NCBI GenBank assembly: GCA_019083985.1
Contig: JAHRCV010000001.1
Location: 496,001-560,000, forward strand
Reading direction: 5' to 3'
DNA: 64,000 nt
Source of the DNA: Rhizobiales bacterium TNE-4
GTDB lineage: Bacteria > Pseudomonadota > Alphaproteobacteria > Rhizobiales > Beijerinckiaceae
The notes beneath the pieces were generated by a model, which worked only from the letters and a program-made list of their open reading frames with translations, was not told the origin of the DNA and ran no database searches. Position numbers and translations under genes: made by a program. Of this stretch, positions 32,775 to 43,193 are shown piece after piece. The first letter of the stretch is position 1, and every line of letters starts with the position of its first letter.

Positions 32775-35700
32775 TTACGAGCAACCCGTCGTCGAGCCGC
32801 AGGTGTCGCACTTCAAGCAGGTGCCGTTGCGCACCAGCGTGAAGTTCGCGCATTCGGGGCAGGCCTCGCCGACATAGCCCTTCATCCGCGCTTCCTCGCG
32901 TTTGTCGAGCACCTTGGCCGCTGGGGCAGCGGTTTGCGCTGTACCGGCCGCTGCAAAGCCCAAGCGTGACATCGCTTCGTCGACTTCCGATGCAATATCC
33001 TGCTTCAGCGCCGTGGCACCGGCCGTGGCAAGTCCCGTGGCCGCAACACCGCCCTGCGCGCGGGCATCGACCGCTGCACCGCCATCAATGGCGAGCAGGT
33101 TCGTCGTCTTGCCTCGGACGAGGCCCTTCGACACAACGCGCGCGCTCTGGTTCGCAGGCGCTTTGCCTTCGTCTTCTCCCTTGCCGATCTTGTCGAAACC
33201 GATGGCGTCAGGCGAGACATGGGCGAGGTCAGCGCGACCAAGATAAGAGATCGCGAGTTCCCGGAAGACGTAATCGAGCACCGAAGTGGCGTTCTTGATC
33301 GCGTCATTGCCCTGCACGAAGCCGGCCGGTTCGAAGCGTGTGAAGGTGAAGGCCTCCACATATTCATCGAGCGGCACGCCATATTGCAGGCCGAGCGAGA
33401 TGGCGATGGCGAAATTATTCATCAACGAGCGGAAGGCAGCGCCTTCCTTGTGCATGTCGATGAAGATTTCGCCCAAGCGACCATCTTCATATTCGCCTGT
33501 GCGCAGATAGACCTTATGGCCACCGACGATTGCCTTCTGGGTGTAGCCCTTGCGGCGGTCCGGCAGACGCTCGCGGTCACGCACACGCTCGATGCGCTCG
33601 ACAACACGCTCGACGATCTTTTCCGCCATGGCGGCCGCACGTGCGGCTGCTGGCTGGGCGACAATCGCTTCCACCACATCATCAGCTTCATCTTCATCAT
33701 CGGAGATGAGCTGCGAGTTGAGCGGCTGCGACAGCTTCGAGCCATCGCGATAAAGCGCATTGGCCTTCAGCGCGAGTTTCCACGAGAGCATATAGGCGCT
33801 CTTGCAATCCTCGACCGTCGCATCATTCGGCATATTGATGGTCTTGGAGATCGCCCCGGAGATGAAGGGCTGCGCTGCCGCCATCATGTGGATGTGGCTT
33901 TCCACCGACAGATAACGCTTGCCGATGCGGCCGCACGGATTGGCGCAATCGAACACCGGATAATGTTCGACTTTCAGGTGCGGTGCGCCTTCGAGCGTCA
34001 TCGCGCCGCAAACATGGATGTTTGCCGCTTCGATGTCTGCCTTCGAGAAGCCGAGGAACGGCAGGAGTTCAAACGCCGGATCGTTCAGCTTTTCGGCCGG
34101 AACGCCCAGCGTGCCGGTGAGATAATCTTCACCCAGCGTCCACTTGTTGAACACGAACTTGATGTCGAAAGCCGATGCCATGCCCTTTTCGACAGCGGCG
34201 ATCTTCTCATCGGTGAAGCCCTTCGAACGCAGTGTCGAATGGTTGATGCCCGGCGCTTGCGCGATCGAGCCATGGCCCACCGCATAGGCTTCGATTTCGG
34301 CGATCTGGCTTTCCGAATAACCAAGCGTGCGCAAGGCTTCCGGCACAGCGCGGTTGATTATCTTGAAGTAACCGCCACCGGCGAGCTTCTTGAACTTCAC
34401 GAGCGCGAAATCGGGTTCGATGCCGGTCGTGTCGCAATCCATCACGAGGCCGATTGTGCCGGTCGGCGCAATCACAGTGGCCTGCGCGTTGCGGTAGCCA
34501 TGCTTTTCACCAAGTGCGAGCGCTTCATCCCAAGCAAGCTTGGCGCGTTCGACAAGGATCGGCTCGGGGCAGGACTTATGATCGAGCGGAACCGGGTTCA
34601 CGCCGAGCTTTTCATAGCCCGCTGTTTCGCCATGCGCGGCACGACGATGATTGCGGATCACGCGCAGCATGTGATCGGCGTTCTTCTTGTAGCCCGGGAA
34701 CGTGCCCAATTCCTTCGCCATTTCGGCGGAGGTCTTGTAAGCGACGCCGGTCATGATTGCGGTGAGCGCACCGCAAACAGCGCGGCCCTCATCGGAATCA
34801 TAGGGAATGCCGTTCGTCATTAGGAGGCCGCCAATATTGGCATAGCCCAAGCCGAGCGTGCGGTACTCATAGGAGAGCTCGGCGATTTCCTTCGATGGGA
34901 ACTGCGCCATCAGCACCGAAATTTCGAGCACCATCGTCCAGAGGCGAACGGCGTGTTCGTAAGACGCGACATTGATCGTGCCGTCTTCATTGCGGAACTG
35001 CAGCAGGTTGAGCGAGGCCAGGTTGCACGCCGTGTCGTCAAGGAACATGTATTCCGAGCACGGGTTCGACGCGCGGATCGGGCCTGATGCTGGGCAGGTG
35101 TGCCAATCATTCATCGTCGAATTGAAGTGCAGGCCCGGATCGGCCGAAGCCCATGCGGCATGGCCGATCTTTTCCCACAGATCACGCGCCTTCAGCGTTT
35201 TGTGGACTTTGCCATCGGTGCGGCGAATGAGGTTCCAATCGCCATCCTGATCGACGGCGTTGAGGAAATCATCCTTCAGCGACACGGAATTGTTCGAATT
35301 CTGGCCCGCCACCGTGAGATAGGCTTCTGAATCCCAATCGGTGTCGTAGGTGTCGAATTCGATTTCCGTGTAGCCCTGCTTGGCGAATTGGATGACCCGC
35401 TTGATGTAATTGTCGGGGATCATCACGCGGCGGGCCAGCTTGATCTCTTTCTTCAGAACCGGGTTCTTTTCCGGATCGAAGCAAGCATCAGCCGGGCCGT
35501 CGCAATTCACGCAGGCCTTCATGATGGCTTTGAGATGCTTCTGGCAGAGCTTCGAGCCCGTCACCAAAGCGGCGACCTTCTGCTCTTCTCTCACCTTCCA
35601 GTCGATATAGGCCTCGATATCCGGATGGTCGGCATCGACGACCACCATCTTGGCGGCGCGGCGTGTGGTGCCGCCCGACTTGATCGCGCCTGCAGCGCGG

Positions 35701-36485
35701 TCACCGATCTTGAGGAAGGACATGAGGCCCGAGGAGCGACCGCCGCCGGCGAGCTTTTCGCCTTCGCCACGCAGCATCGAGAAGTTCGAGCCGGTGCCCG
35801 AGCCATATTTGAACAAGCGCGCTTCACGCACCCAAAGGTCCATGATGCCGCCTTCATTCACGAGGTCGTCGGCAACCGACTGAATGAAGCAGGCATGTGG
35901 CTGGGGATGCTCGTAGGAGGATTTCGACTTCACGAGCTTCTTGGTCTGGAAGTCGACGTAGAAATGGCCCTGCGACGGACCGTCGATGCCATAGGCCCAG
36001 AAGAGGCCGGTGTTGAACCATTGCGGCGAGTTCGGCGCGACCATCTGCATGGCGAGCATGTAGCGCAGCTCGTCATGGAAGGCCGACGCATCCTTCTCGG
36101 ACGAGAAGTAACCGCCCTTCCAGCCCCAATAGGTCCAGCACCCGGCGAGGCGGTCGAACACCTGCTGGGCAGTCATCTCAGAGCCGGTGCGCTCGTTCTC
36201 AGGCAGCTTCGCAAGCGCCTTCTCATCGGCCACCGAACGCCACAGGAAGGAGGGGACGTCGTTCTCTTCGACCTTCTTCAGACGCGCCGGCACGCCGGCC
36301 TTGCGGAAATATTTTTGCGCCAGCACGTCGGCCGCCACTTGGCTCCACGCTTCCGGCACTTCGATGCCGTCGAGGCTGAACACAACCGACCCGTCGGGGT
36401 TGCGGATCTCGCTTTTCGTCTTGCGGAAAGTGATGTCTGCGTAGGGTGACTGCCCGGCTTTTGTATATTTACGTTCGATCCGCAT
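32775..36485 (-). CDS. nrdJ: Class II (adenosylcobalamin-dependent) ribonucleoside-diphosphate reductase
   Basis: 1236 residues. Reduces ribonucleotides using a B12-generated thiyl radical, hence oxygen-independent. [20 protein letters not shown] (active-site Cys about 476) and the [20 protein letters not shown] segment are characteristic; a TSCPD domain ([20 protein letters not shown] region) and a C-terminal cysteine-rich ribbon ([21 protein letters not shown]) finish the chain. Start ATG 36485 gives [11 protein letters not shown]; the open frame continues upstream to 36731 but without conserved sequence. Single-chain architecture is the usual alphaproteobacterial form. Its own terminator lies at 32692-32719. 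Confidence 0.95.
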   Translation of the reverse strand: MRIERKYTKAGQSPYADITFRKTKSEIRNPDGSVVFSLDGIEVPEAWSQVAADVLAQKYFRKAGVPARLKKVEENDVPSFLWRSVADEKALAKLPENERTGSEMTAQQVFDRLAGCWTYWGWKGGYFSSEKDASAFHDELRYMLAMQMVAPNSPQWFNTGLFWAYGIDGPSQGHFYVDFQTKKLVKSKSSYEHPQPHACFIQSVADDLVNEGGIMDLWVREARLFKYGSGTGSNFSMLRGEGEKLAGGGRSSGLMSFLKIGDRAAGAIKSGGTTRRAAKMVVVDADHPDIEAYIDWKVREEQKVAALVTGSKLCQKHLKAIMKACVNCDGPADACFDPEKNPVLKKEIKLARRVMIPDNYIKRVIQFAKQGYTEIEFDTYDTDWDSEAYLTVAGQNSNNSVSLKDDFLNAVDQDGDWNLIRRTDGKVHKTLKARDLWEKIGHAAWASADPGLHFNSTMNDWHTCPASGPIRASNPCSEYMFLDDTACNLASLNLLQFRNEDGTINVASYEHAVRLWTMVLEISVLMAQFPSKEIAELSYEYRTLGLGYANIGGLLMTNGIPYDSDEGRAVCGALTAIMTGVAYKTSAEMAKELGTFPGYKKNADHMLRVIRNHRRAAHGETAGYEKLGVNPVPLDHKSCPEPILVERAKLAWDEALALGEKHGYRNAQATVIAPTGTIGLVMDCDTTGIEPDFALVKFKKLAGGGYFKIINRAVPEALRTLGYSESQIAEIEAYAVGHGSIAQAPGINHSTLRSKGFTDEKIAAVEKGMASAFDIKFVFNKWTLGEDYLTGTLGVPAEKLNDPAFELLPFLGFSKADIEAANIHVCGAMTLEGAPHLKVEHYPVFDCANPCGRIGKRYLSVESHIHMMAAAQPFISGAISKTINMPNDATVEDCKSAYMLSWKLALKANALYRDGSKLSQPLNSQLISDDEDEADDVVEAIVAQPAAARAAAMAEKIVERVVERIERVRDRERLPDRRKGYTQKAIVGGHKVYLRTGEYEDGRLGEIFIDMHKEGAAFRSLMNNFAIAISLGLQYGVPLDEYVEAFTFTRFEPAGFVQGNDAIKNATSVLDYVFRELAISYLGRADLAHVSPDAIGFDKIGKGEDEGKAPANQSARVVSKGLVRGKTTNLLAIDGGAAVDARAQGGVAATGLATAGATALKQDIASEVDEAMSRLGFAAAGTAQTAAPAAKVLDKREEARMKGYVGEACPECANFTLVRNGTCLKCDTCGSTTGCS

Positions 36486-37072
36486 GGTCTTTCGATCCTT
36501 CATTGACAGACGCAACAGCGTCCGCCGAGCCGCGTTCCGCGGCTCCGCCCCAACCCGTGATTCTCTCTGTTCGAAGACCCGCCGGTTGGCCCGGCAGTTC
36601 CTTTGCGGCGCGATCAGTGCTCGTGATCGGGAGAAAAAAGCCGCTTTTCCAGCGCTGTCTTCACCTCGGTCCCGATCCGGCGCGGTGCCCCCCAGGAAGC
36701 CCGTTTCCGATTCTCGCGACGTTGATCGCAAACTAGGCCCGGAGCGGCCTGATCGTCAAGACGTTGTGATGGGAAAGGGGCGCAGACGCTAAATGTTGTA
36801 TGGGGTGCCCCTGTGAACAATGGGGACACTTTGCGAATCTGCTGCAAGTCCCCGTCAGTGTTTCAGAATTTCTGCCCCGTTCAAGAACAACTTGAGCGTG
36901 CAATCAGGATCTTGGGCCCAATCTTGGCCGCTCCCGGCTTGGACCAAAACGGGTCAGGCTCTGAATGGAAGTGCAAAGGACAGCGTCCGCCTTTTCGCGG
37001 ACTGGACAGAAGCGGGCCCGATGGGGCATGGTCCGCCCGCTCAAACGAGCTTCTGGGCTAAGGATTCCGGCG
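36486..37072. other. Divergent intergenic region, 587 bp (nrdJ / NDUFA12-like)
   Basis: Long leader space for nrdJ and the complex I accessory gene. I looked for a cobalamin riboswitch B12 box (GCCACTG on the minus strand) and for NrdR boxes and found neither. Several short G-rich/C-rich complementary stretches (for example GGGGC near 36776 with GCCCC near 36807) could fold. No ORF is supported. Confidence 0.45.
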
Positions 37073-37483
37073 ATGAAAAACTTCTTCATCCAGTTCTTTA
37101 CGTGGTGGAACGGCGCGACGGTCGCGACGCGATTCCATACGTGGCGGCATGGGGAGTTCGTCGGAACCGACGAGTTCGGCAATCGCTATTTCCAGACCAA
37201 GGGTGGCCAGAAGGATCCCGCGCTCGGCTTCGTCCGCCGCTGGGTCATCTATAATGGTCTTGCTGAAGCCTCGCGGATCCCGCCCGGCTGGTATGGCTGG
37301 ATGCTGCACAAGACCGATGTACCACCGACGCAGGAAGCCTATCAGCCGCGCGAATGGGAACGTCCGCATCAGCCCAACCCAACCGGCACGCCGCTCGCCT
37401 ATCGCCCCAAAGGTTCGATCCTGCGCGGGGAACCGCGCGCCAAGGCGATGGACGGCTACCAGCCCTGGACGCCGGGCGCCTAA
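37073..37483 (+). CDS. NADH:ubiquinone oxidoreductase NDUFA12 (17.2 kDa) family subunit
   Basis: 136-residue homologue of the eukaryotic complex I accessory subunit NDUFA12/B17.2, present in alphaproteobacterial complex I. Motifs: FFIQFFTWWNGATVATRFHT, GEFVGTDEFGNRYFQ, RRWVIYNGLAEASRIPPGW, YGWMLHKTDVPPTQ and the proline-rich tail with HQPNPTGTPLAY. AAGGA at 37060-37064 selects this ATG over the longer upstream ORF from 36965. It is followed by the DUF2155 gene, a neighbourhood conserved in Rhizobiales. Confidence 0.93.
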   Translation: MKNFFIQFFTWWNGATVATRFHTWRHGEFVGTDEFGNRYFQTKGGQKDPALGFVRRWVIYNGLAEASRIPPGWYGWMLHKTDVPPTQEAYQPREWERPHQPNPTGTPLAYRPKGSILRGEPRAKAMDGYQPWTPGA

Positions 37484-37535
37484 GCCCGGCCGCCTGCCTT
37501 TTCCCCGCCGCATTCGCGCGGCAAGACCCCCGGCC

Positions 37536-38180
37536 ATGATCACAAAGCGGATTCTCCCGGTCCTCGGTGCTGCGCTACTCGGCCTTGTTGCCGGGGGCAC
37601 GGCCCATGCTGACCGCATCAAGAATCCGGTCGCGATCTTCACCGGCCTCGACAAGATCACCGGCCGCACCATCAATTTCGAAGTCGGCGTCGATGAGACA
37701 GTGCAGTTCGGCGCGCTGCAACTGACCCCGCGCGTCTGCTACACGCGCCCGCCGACCGAACCCGCCAATACGACAGCCTTCATCGAGGTCGACGAGATCA
37801 CCTTTGCCAATGAATATCGCCGGATCTTCGGCGGCTGGGTGTTCCAGTCGTCACCCGGCCTGCATGGGGTCGAGCATCCGGTCTATGATGTCTGGCTGAC
37901 TGGCTGCAAAGGCGGCACCACGATCATCGCCGATCCTATTGATCCGACCGAGCCACCCAAGGCGCCGGTGGCTGCTGCACCCGCCGCGCCCGCTCAGCGC
38001 GGACAAGCACTGGCGCCCGGTCAAGCTCTGCCGCCTTTGACGACCCCGCCTGTGACCGTCACAGGCCAAGGGCAGATTGGTGTGGGGGCGCCGCAAGGTG
38101 TGCCAGTCCAGCCGCGCGCGCCGACACAGCGCTACTTCCCGACCAACCAGAACCGCGATCAGTCCGGTCAGACTCGCTGA
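37536..38180 (+). CDS. DUF2155-family exported protein
   Basis: 214 residues with signal peptide ([20 protein letters not shown], cleavage after AHA). The conserved core is [40 protein letters not shown] and [20 protein letters not shown], with two cysteines that probably form a disulphide. The C-terminal 70 residues are Pro/Ala/Gln-rich. Function unknown, but the family is fixed between the NDUFA12 and aat genes in this order of bacteria. Overlaps the convergent aat gene by 13 bp. Confidence 0.9.
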   Translation: MITKRILPVLGAALLGLVAGGTAHADRIKNPVAIFTGLDKITGRTINFEVGVDETVQFGALQLTPRVCYTRPPTEPANTTAFIEVDEITFANEYRRIFGGWVFQSSPGLHGVEHPVYDVWLTGCKGGTTIIADPIDPTEPPKAPVAAAPAAPAQRGQALAPGQALPPLTTPPVTVTGQGQIGVGAPQGVPVQPRAPTQRYFPTNQNRDQSGQTR

Positions 38181-38839
38181 TCCGCGATGATCTGCAGGAT
38201 GTCTTCGGCTGAAGCGTCCGTCGGCAACGCAAAAAAATCGCCCCGCGCCTCCATCGCACGCGCCAGCATCTGCCGGTAACGCGCACGCCTAACAGCGATC
38301 GCGCCGAATTGCGCGAGGTGCGGTGTCACGAATTGCGTATCGAGCAGGACATAGCCGCCGCGTTTCAATCGCGCGACGAGATAGACCAGCGCCACTTTCG
38401 AAGCGTCACGCACCGTGTGGAACATGCTTTCGCCAAAGAACGCGCCGCCGAGCGAAACACCGTAGAGACCGCCCGCGAGTTGATCATCCACGTACACTTC
38501 GACCGTGTGGACGTGGCCCTTGTCGAAGAGCGCACCGTAGAGACTGCGAATGCGCGCATTGATCCAAGTCTGGCGCCGGTCTGGCCCTTCGGCCGCGCAA
38601 CCTGCGATCACGGAATCGAAATCGCGATTGATCCGCACGTCAAAGCGTCCCGAGCGGATCGTCTTGGCGAGACTTTTGGACAGATGAAACCCGTTCAGCG
38701 GGATAATGCCGCGCTCTTTCGGCTCAATCCAATAAAGACCGGGATCGTCGGCATTTTCCGCCATCGGAAAGATGCCGGCCTCATAGGCGCGCAGAAGGAG
38801 ATCAGGCGTGACGAGATGGGCGTCTTCTTCGCGCCCCAT
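38168..38839 (-). CDS. aat: Leucyl/phenylalanyl-tRNA-protein transferase
   Basis: 223 residues. Transfers Leu/Phe to N-terminal Arg/Lys of proteins for ClpAP degradation (N-end rule). Motifs: [33 protein letters not shown], the substrate-channel [20 protein letters not shown] and [20 protein letters not shown]. It lies downstream of accC with a two-base gap and is transcribed with it. Confidence 0.94.
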   Translation of the reverse strand: MGREEDAHLVTPDLLLRAYEAGIFPMAENADDPGLYWIEPKERGIIPLNGFHLSKSLAKTIRSGRFDVRINRDFDSVIAGCAAEGPDRRQTWINARIRSLYGALFDKGHVHTVEVYVDDQLAGGLYGVSLGGAFFGESMFHTVRDASKVALVYLVARLKRGGYVLLDTQFVTPHLAQFGAIAVRRARYRQMLARAMEARGDFFALPTDASAEDILQIIADQRV

Positions 38840-38841
38840 GG

Positions 38842-40206
38842 TCAGCCCTTCGGTGCGTCGTCCATACCGCCGGTGGCCAAGAACTTTTCCAACCAGTGGA
38901 TGTCATAAAGCCCGTTCTGGATATCCTGATTGCGCACGAGCGTCCGGAACAAAGGCAATGTCGTGTCGATGCCGTCGACGACAAATTCGTCGAGTGCGCG
39001 GCGCAACCGCATCAAACATTCATTGCGCGTGCGGCCATGCACGATGAGCTTGCCGACGAGCGAGTCGTAATGCGGTGGGATATTGTAGCCTTGATAAACG
39101 GCTGAATCGACGCGCACGCCCAATCCACCGGGCGGATGGAAATAAGCGATCTTGCCGGGCGAAGGCCGGAACGTGGCCGGATGCTCGGCATTGATGCGGC
39201 ATTCGATGGCGTGGCCCGTCAGCTTCACATCATCTTGGGTGAAGGAGAGGGGCGCGCCTGCGGCAATGCGGATCTGTTCGTTGACGAGATCGATGCCGGT
39301 GATCATTTCGGTCACCGGATGCTCGACCTGAATGCGGGTGTTCATCTCGATGAAGTAAAACTTGCCATCTTCATAGAGGAATTCGACGGTGCCTGCGCCG
39401 AGATAACCGAGATCGCGCATGGCCTTTGCCACCGTCTCGCCGATTTCCGACCGCATCGATTCATTGAGCGCAGGTGAGGGGCCTTCTTCCCACACCTTCT
39501 GATGGCGGCGCTGCAACGAACAATCGCGCTCGCCGAGATGAACAGCATTGCCTTGGCCGTCGCCGAGCACCTGCAATTCAATATGGCGCGGCTTTTCGAG
39601 ATATTTCTCGAGATAGACGGCGTCATCACCGAAAGCGGCTTTCGCTTCGGTCTTCGCCGTCTGGATCGCGTTGACGAGTTCTTCCTCGGTACGCGCCACT
39701 TTCATGCCGCGACCACCGCCACCGGCAGCGGCTTTCACGAGCACCGGATAGCCGATATCGGCTGCAACACGACGCGCTTCGTCGAGATCGTCGATCCCGC
39801 CATCCGAGCCCGGCACGCACGGGATACCAAGCCGGAGCGCCGTGCGCTTGGCCTCGATCTTGTCGCCCATAATGCGGATGTGCTCGGCCTTGGGGCCGAT
39901 AAAATGGATATTGTGGCTCTCAAGGATTTCCGCAAAGCGGGCATTTTCCGAAAGAAACCCATAGCCCGGATGCACAGCGTCTGCGCCCGTAATTTCGCAA
40001 GCAGCCAGAAGTGCCGGGATGTTCAGATAGGAATCGCGCGCGGTGGGCGGGCCGATGCAGACGCTTTCATCGGCCAAGCGGACATGCATGGCATCCGCAT
40101 CGGCGGTTGAATGGACGGCGACGGTGGCAATGCCGAGTTCCTTCGCCGCGCGGAGAATGCGGAGGGCAATTTCCCCGCGATTGGCGATGAGAATCTTATC
40201 GAACAT
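38842..40206 (-). CDS. accC: Biotin carboxylase subunit of acetyl-CoA carboxylase
   Basis: 454 residues, full length. ATP-grasp features: N-terminal [20 protein letters not shown], glycine-rich lid [20 protein letters not shown], metal/ATP site [20 protein letters not shown] and the C-terminal carboxylase domain with [14 protein letters not shown]. It carboxylates biotin on AccB to start malonyl-CoA synthesis. accB lies immediately upstream, and aat downstream. Confidence 0.96.
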   Translation of the reverse strand: MFDKILIANRGEIALRILRAAKELGIATVAVHSTADADAMHVRLADESVCIGPPTARDSYLNIPALLAACEITGADAVHPGYGFLSENARFAEILESHNIHFIGPKAEHIRIMGDKIEAKRTALRLGIPCVPGSDGGIDDLDEARRVAADIGYPVLVKAAAGGGGRGMKVARTEEELVNAIQTAKTEAKAAFGDDAVYLEKYLEKPRHIELQVLGDGQGNAVHLGERDCSLQRRHQKVWEEGPSPALNESMRSEIGETVAKAMRDLGYLGAGTVEFLYEDGKFYFIEMNTRIQVEHPVTEMITGIDLVNEQIRIAAGAPLSFTQDDVKLTGHAIECRINAEHPATFRPSPGKIAYFHPPGGLGVRVDSAVYQGYNIPPHYDSLVGKLIVHGRTRNECLMRLRRALDEFVVDGIDTTLPLFRTLVRNQDIQNGLYDIHWLEKFLATGGMDDAPKG

Positions 40207-40218
40207 CGGGTTTTCCGA

Positions 40219-40710
40219 TCACTCGATCACGAGGAGCGCTTCGCCATATTCGACCGGCTGGCCGTCCTCAACGAGGATGGCGGTCACGGTGCCGGCGCGC
40301 GGCGCGACGATTTCGTTGAAAGTCTTCATCGCCTCAACAAGGAGAACCTTCTCGCCCGCCTTCACCTGCGAACCGATCTCGACAAAGGCCTTGGCTTCAG
40401 GCGAGGGGCGGCGATAGGCGGTGCCGACCATCGGGCTTGTCACGGCACCCGGATGATCCTTGGCGGACGGGGCGGCAGGCGCCGCGCCACCAGCCGCAGC
40501 GCTCACGGCCACCGGCGGCGGGGCCATCACGGGGGCATGCGGCGCAGGTGCATATTGCACCACGGCGCTTGCGGTTTGGCGGGCCACGCGGATGCGCAAA
40601 TCGCCCTTTTCGACCTCAATCTCGCTCAAATCGGTGGCGGCGAGTAGTTCCGCCAGTTCGCGGACGAGAGCGGGTTCAATCGGGCTTTGCTTGCTCATTG
40701 GCTCGGTCAT
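40219..40710 (-). CDS. accB: Biotin carboxyl carrier protein of acetyl-CoA carboxylase
   Basis: About 163 residues. The N-terminal dimerising segment is followed by an Ala/Pro-rich hinge (about residues 50-85), and the C-terminal biotinyl domain carries the target Lys in [13 protein letters not shown] (K129; the consensus Met after Lys is Thr here). Start ATG 40710 is assumed; ATG 40698 (MSKQSP) is an alternative and the ORF extends further upstream without homology. It lies 12 bp before accC. Confidence 0.93.
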   Translation of the reverse strand: MTEPMSKQSPIEPALVRELAELLAATDLSEIEVEKGDLRIRVARQTASAVVQYAPAPHAPVMAPPPVAVSAAAGGAAPAAPSAKDHPGAVTSPMVGTAYRRPSPEAKAFVEIGSQVKAGEKVLLVEAMKTFNEIVAPRAGTVTAILVEDGQPVEYGEALLVIE

Positions 40711-40800
40711 CTTATCAGGGTGGGCCGGGGCGCAGGAACGCCACGCGGGACGTGCGCCCTCTTTAGCCAATATGGGGGAAAGAGGGAAGCTAACCTGCGC

Positions 40801-41580
40801 TCAGCAGGCCGCTTTCCCACATTTCCGCACGGAAGCGACCGCGGCCTTCAGAGGGGCCTCACCGACGGCACCAAAGATGATCTCGTCCCCGACGACGAAG
40901 GCGGGGGTGCCTTGGAGCTTGAGGGCGTCGCCGATCCGCATGGTTTCCTCGATAGCCCCCCGGACCTCGGCCGATTGCATATCCTTCTCGAGCTTGGCGG
41001 GATCGGCGCCGAACTCCTTGGCGACGGCGATCGCCTTCTCCTTGCCGACGCGGCCGCGGCCATCGAGCAGCTTCTGGTGGAACTCCCAATATTTATCCGG
41101 CTTGAGCTGGTTCTTGGCGGCGATGGCGACGAGCGAGGCTTCGACCGAATCGGGCCCCAGCACGGGGAAGTCGCGCAGCACGACACGCAGCTTCGGGTCG
41201 GCCTTCATCATTTCGCGAACATCGGCCATAGCGCGTTTGCAATAGCCGCAATTGTAATCGAAGAACTCGACCAGCGTCACATCGCCCTGCGGATTGCCGA
41301 CAACGATGTTGCGCGGCGAATTCACAAGCGCGCCGGAATAATCCTTCATTGCAGCCGTCTGGGCTGCTTTCTCAGCGTCTTTCTGTTTCTTTTCGAGTTC
41401 GACCATCGCCTCTTGCAGCACTTCCGGGTTCTGCAAAAGATAATCACGGATGATGGAACGGATCTGATCCTTCTGGCCATCATTGAACGTCTGCGCCTGC
41501 GTGGGCAGTGCGACGCTCAGCGCCATGGCAAGGCCAAGCCCTGCAGCCAAAGGAGAAAGACGGGAGAAAAAAGTCGCCAT
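40801..41580 (-). CDS. DsbA/ScsC-family periplasmic thiol oxidoreductase
   Basis: 259 residues. A signal peptide (MATFFSRLSPLAAGLGLAMA, cleavage near TQA) precedes a coiled N-terminal helix region (LLQNPEVLQEAMVELEKKQK) and a thioredoxin-fold domain with active site CGYC (C111, C114) in FFDYNCGYCKRAM, and cis-Pro in QGTPAFVVGD. A helical N-terminal extension is characteristic of ScsC-like isomerase/oxidases and of the Com1-type DsbA group. The frame is open well upstream, but no signal would fit there. It ends 90 bp before accB. Confidence 0.9.
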   Translation of the reverse strand: MATFFSRLSPLAAGLGLAMALSVALPTQAQTFNDGQKDQIRSIIRDYLLQNPEVLQEAMVELEKKQKDAEKAAQTAAMKDYSGALVNSPRNIVVGNPQGDVTLVEFFDYNCGYCKRAMADVREMMKADPKLRVVLRDFPVLGPDSVEASLVAIAAKNQLKPDKYWEFHQKLLDGRGRVGKEKAIAVAKEFGADPAKLEKDMQSAEVRGAIEETMRIGDALKLQGTPAFVVGDEIIFGAVGEAPLKAAVASVRKCGKAAC

Positions 41581-41596
41581 TACAGAAGAGCCCTTG

Positions 41597-43003
41597 TCAG
41601 TTGTTGCGCTGCGCCGAACGGGGCGGGCGATAGTTGAGAATGTCTTCGGCCTTGAGCCAGCCGGGTGAATTGGGTGGCAGCAATTGTTTCGCGCGATTGG
41701 CTTGCGTGGCTGCAGCGGAATAATCGCCATCATTGAAATAGGCCTGCGCGGCCGCGAGATGGGCTTGGCCCTCTTGCCCCTTGCGTGAATAGGCGGTGGC
41801 AAGGAAGCGCCAATTTTCCGATGAATCGGGCTCACGCTGCGTGGCGTTCGACAGTTCCGTGATGGCTGCGTCAACATCCTTTGGATTACCCGTCGAAATC
41901 AGCGCATGGCCCAACATGCCTTTGATCAGGCCTGAATTCGGCGCCAGCGAGACGGCGCGGCGTAGGGCTGTCACGGCTTCTTGTGCCCGGCCGAATTCTA
42001 GTAGCACCTGTCCGCGTAATTCCCAGAAATAGGGATTGTTCGGTTGCTCACGCGTCAGGCTGTCGATATTGGACAGCGCATTCGCCAATTGCTTGTTGCG
42101 ATAGGCGGCAATCGCGCGGGCATAACGGGCCGGCGCTGAATTGTCAGACAAGGGATAGCGGCGCGCGACTTCATCGGCGCGTGCGGTAAACCCAAACAAT
42201 TTCGCGCGCATCAGATCGTGCCGTGCCTGCAGGGCCGGCGGATCTTTCTTGTCCCAATAGGGGCTCTTTTTCGCCGTCACTTCGAGATTGGCGATACGCT
42301 CATTGGGGAAGGGATGGCTGACGAGGTAAGGATCCATGCCCGTCGTCTTGAACATGGCCTCCTGATTGAAGCGCGTGAAGGTTTCAAGCAGTCCACGCGG
42401 CGATTGCTGCGTCGCGTTGAGATAATTGATGGCGGCGCGGTCGGCCGCTTGTTCTTCGCCACGCTGATAGCTGAGCAGCGAACGCATCGCCATGTCCTGC
42501 GCACCGAGCCCGATCCCCATGGCGCCAACGCCAGAGCTGCCGACTTGCGGCGAGCGCGCCGTGCCGATAGCCGCCCCTGCGCCAAGCAACATGCCCGCGA
42601 CGGCGAGGATTTGCGCTGTCGACATTTGGTCGCGCAGCCTTTGCAAATGCCCGCCTGCAATGTGGCCGGTTTCATGCGCCACGACACCAATGACTTCATT
42701 GGGTGTCTTGGCATCCATCAACGCGCCCGTGTTGATGAACATGCGGCGGCTGTCAGTCACGAAAGCGTTGAACGAGCGATCCTGCACGAGGATGATCTGC
42801 ACGCTCCCCTTCTTCAGACCCGCCGCACCGATGATCGGATTCATATAATCGCGCATCAGGTTTTCGATTTCCTGATCGCGGATGATCATGGGGCCGCGCG
42901 ATTGCGCCGCGACCGGGAGCGGGGCTGCCACCGGCAGAGCCATGGTCAGCGCCAGCGCCGAGGCCATCACTTTGCGGCAGAGGGAACGAACAGGAACAAT
43001 CAT
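41597..43003 (-). CDS. M48-family metalloprotease with TPR domain (BepA-like)
   Basis: 468 residues. Signal peptide (MIVPVRSLCRKVMASALALT, cleavage after VAA), M48 catalytic motif HETGH (residues 110-114) with the third zinc ligand in the QRGEEQAADRAAINYL helix, and C-terminal TPR-type repeats (RAIAAYRNKQLANALSNIDS, RAQEAVTALRRAVSLAPNSG, AQAYFNDGDYSAAATQANRA). This matches BepA/YfgC, which quality-controls outer-membrane protein assembly in the periplasm. The DsbA-like gene lies just downstream on the same strand. Confidence 0.92.
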   Translation of the reverse strand: MIVPVRSLCRKVMASALALTMALPVAAPLPVAAQSRGPMIIRDQEIENLMRDYMNPIIGAAGLKKGSVQIILVQDRSFNAFVTDSRRMFINTGALMDAKTPNEVIGVVAHETGHIAGGHLQRLRDQMSTAQILAVAGMLLGAGAAIGTARSPQVGSSGVGAMGIGLGAQDMAMRSLLSYQRGEEQAADRAAINYLNATQQSPRGLLETFTRFNQEAMFKTTGMDPYLVSHPFPNERIANLEVTAKKSPYWDKKDPPALQARHDLMRAKLFGFTARADEVARRYPLSDNSAPARYARAIAAYRNKQLANALSNIDSLTREQPNNPYFWELRGQVLLEFGRAQEAVTALRRAVSLAPNSGLIKGMLGHALISTGNPKDVDAAITELSNATQREPDSSENWRFLATAYSRKGQEGQAHLAAAQAYFNDGDYSAAATQANRAKQLLPPNSPGWLKAEDILNYRPPRSAQRNN

Positions 43004-43193
43004 GGGCGGTGGGCCAAACTCAGGAGCGATAGGCTGTGTCGATAGGCTTGCTGGATAGGTAAGTCGCAGGGGGAGGCAGGTCAAACCAACAGGGTCTCTT
43101 TGCCGCGTCTTCATGGCGGTCTTGTGGCCCCGCTTCTGGCCGAGTCAGGCGGAAATTGCTAAGGGCGGGTCCTGTTGTACTTGGATTTTTGCC

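Noticed and set aside
33219-34823. Long plus-strand ORF opposite nrdJ
   Set aside because: Antisense shadow of the GC-rich nrdJ gene; its translation is His/Arg-rich with no family match.
35388-36449. Plus-strand ORF opposite the 5' half of nrdJ
   Set aside because: Shadow with His/Arg-rich translation and no homology.
36486-37072. Cobalamin riboswitch or NrdR box upstream of nrdJ
   Set aside because: No B12 box (GCCACTG) and no NrdR palindrome were found on the correct strand.
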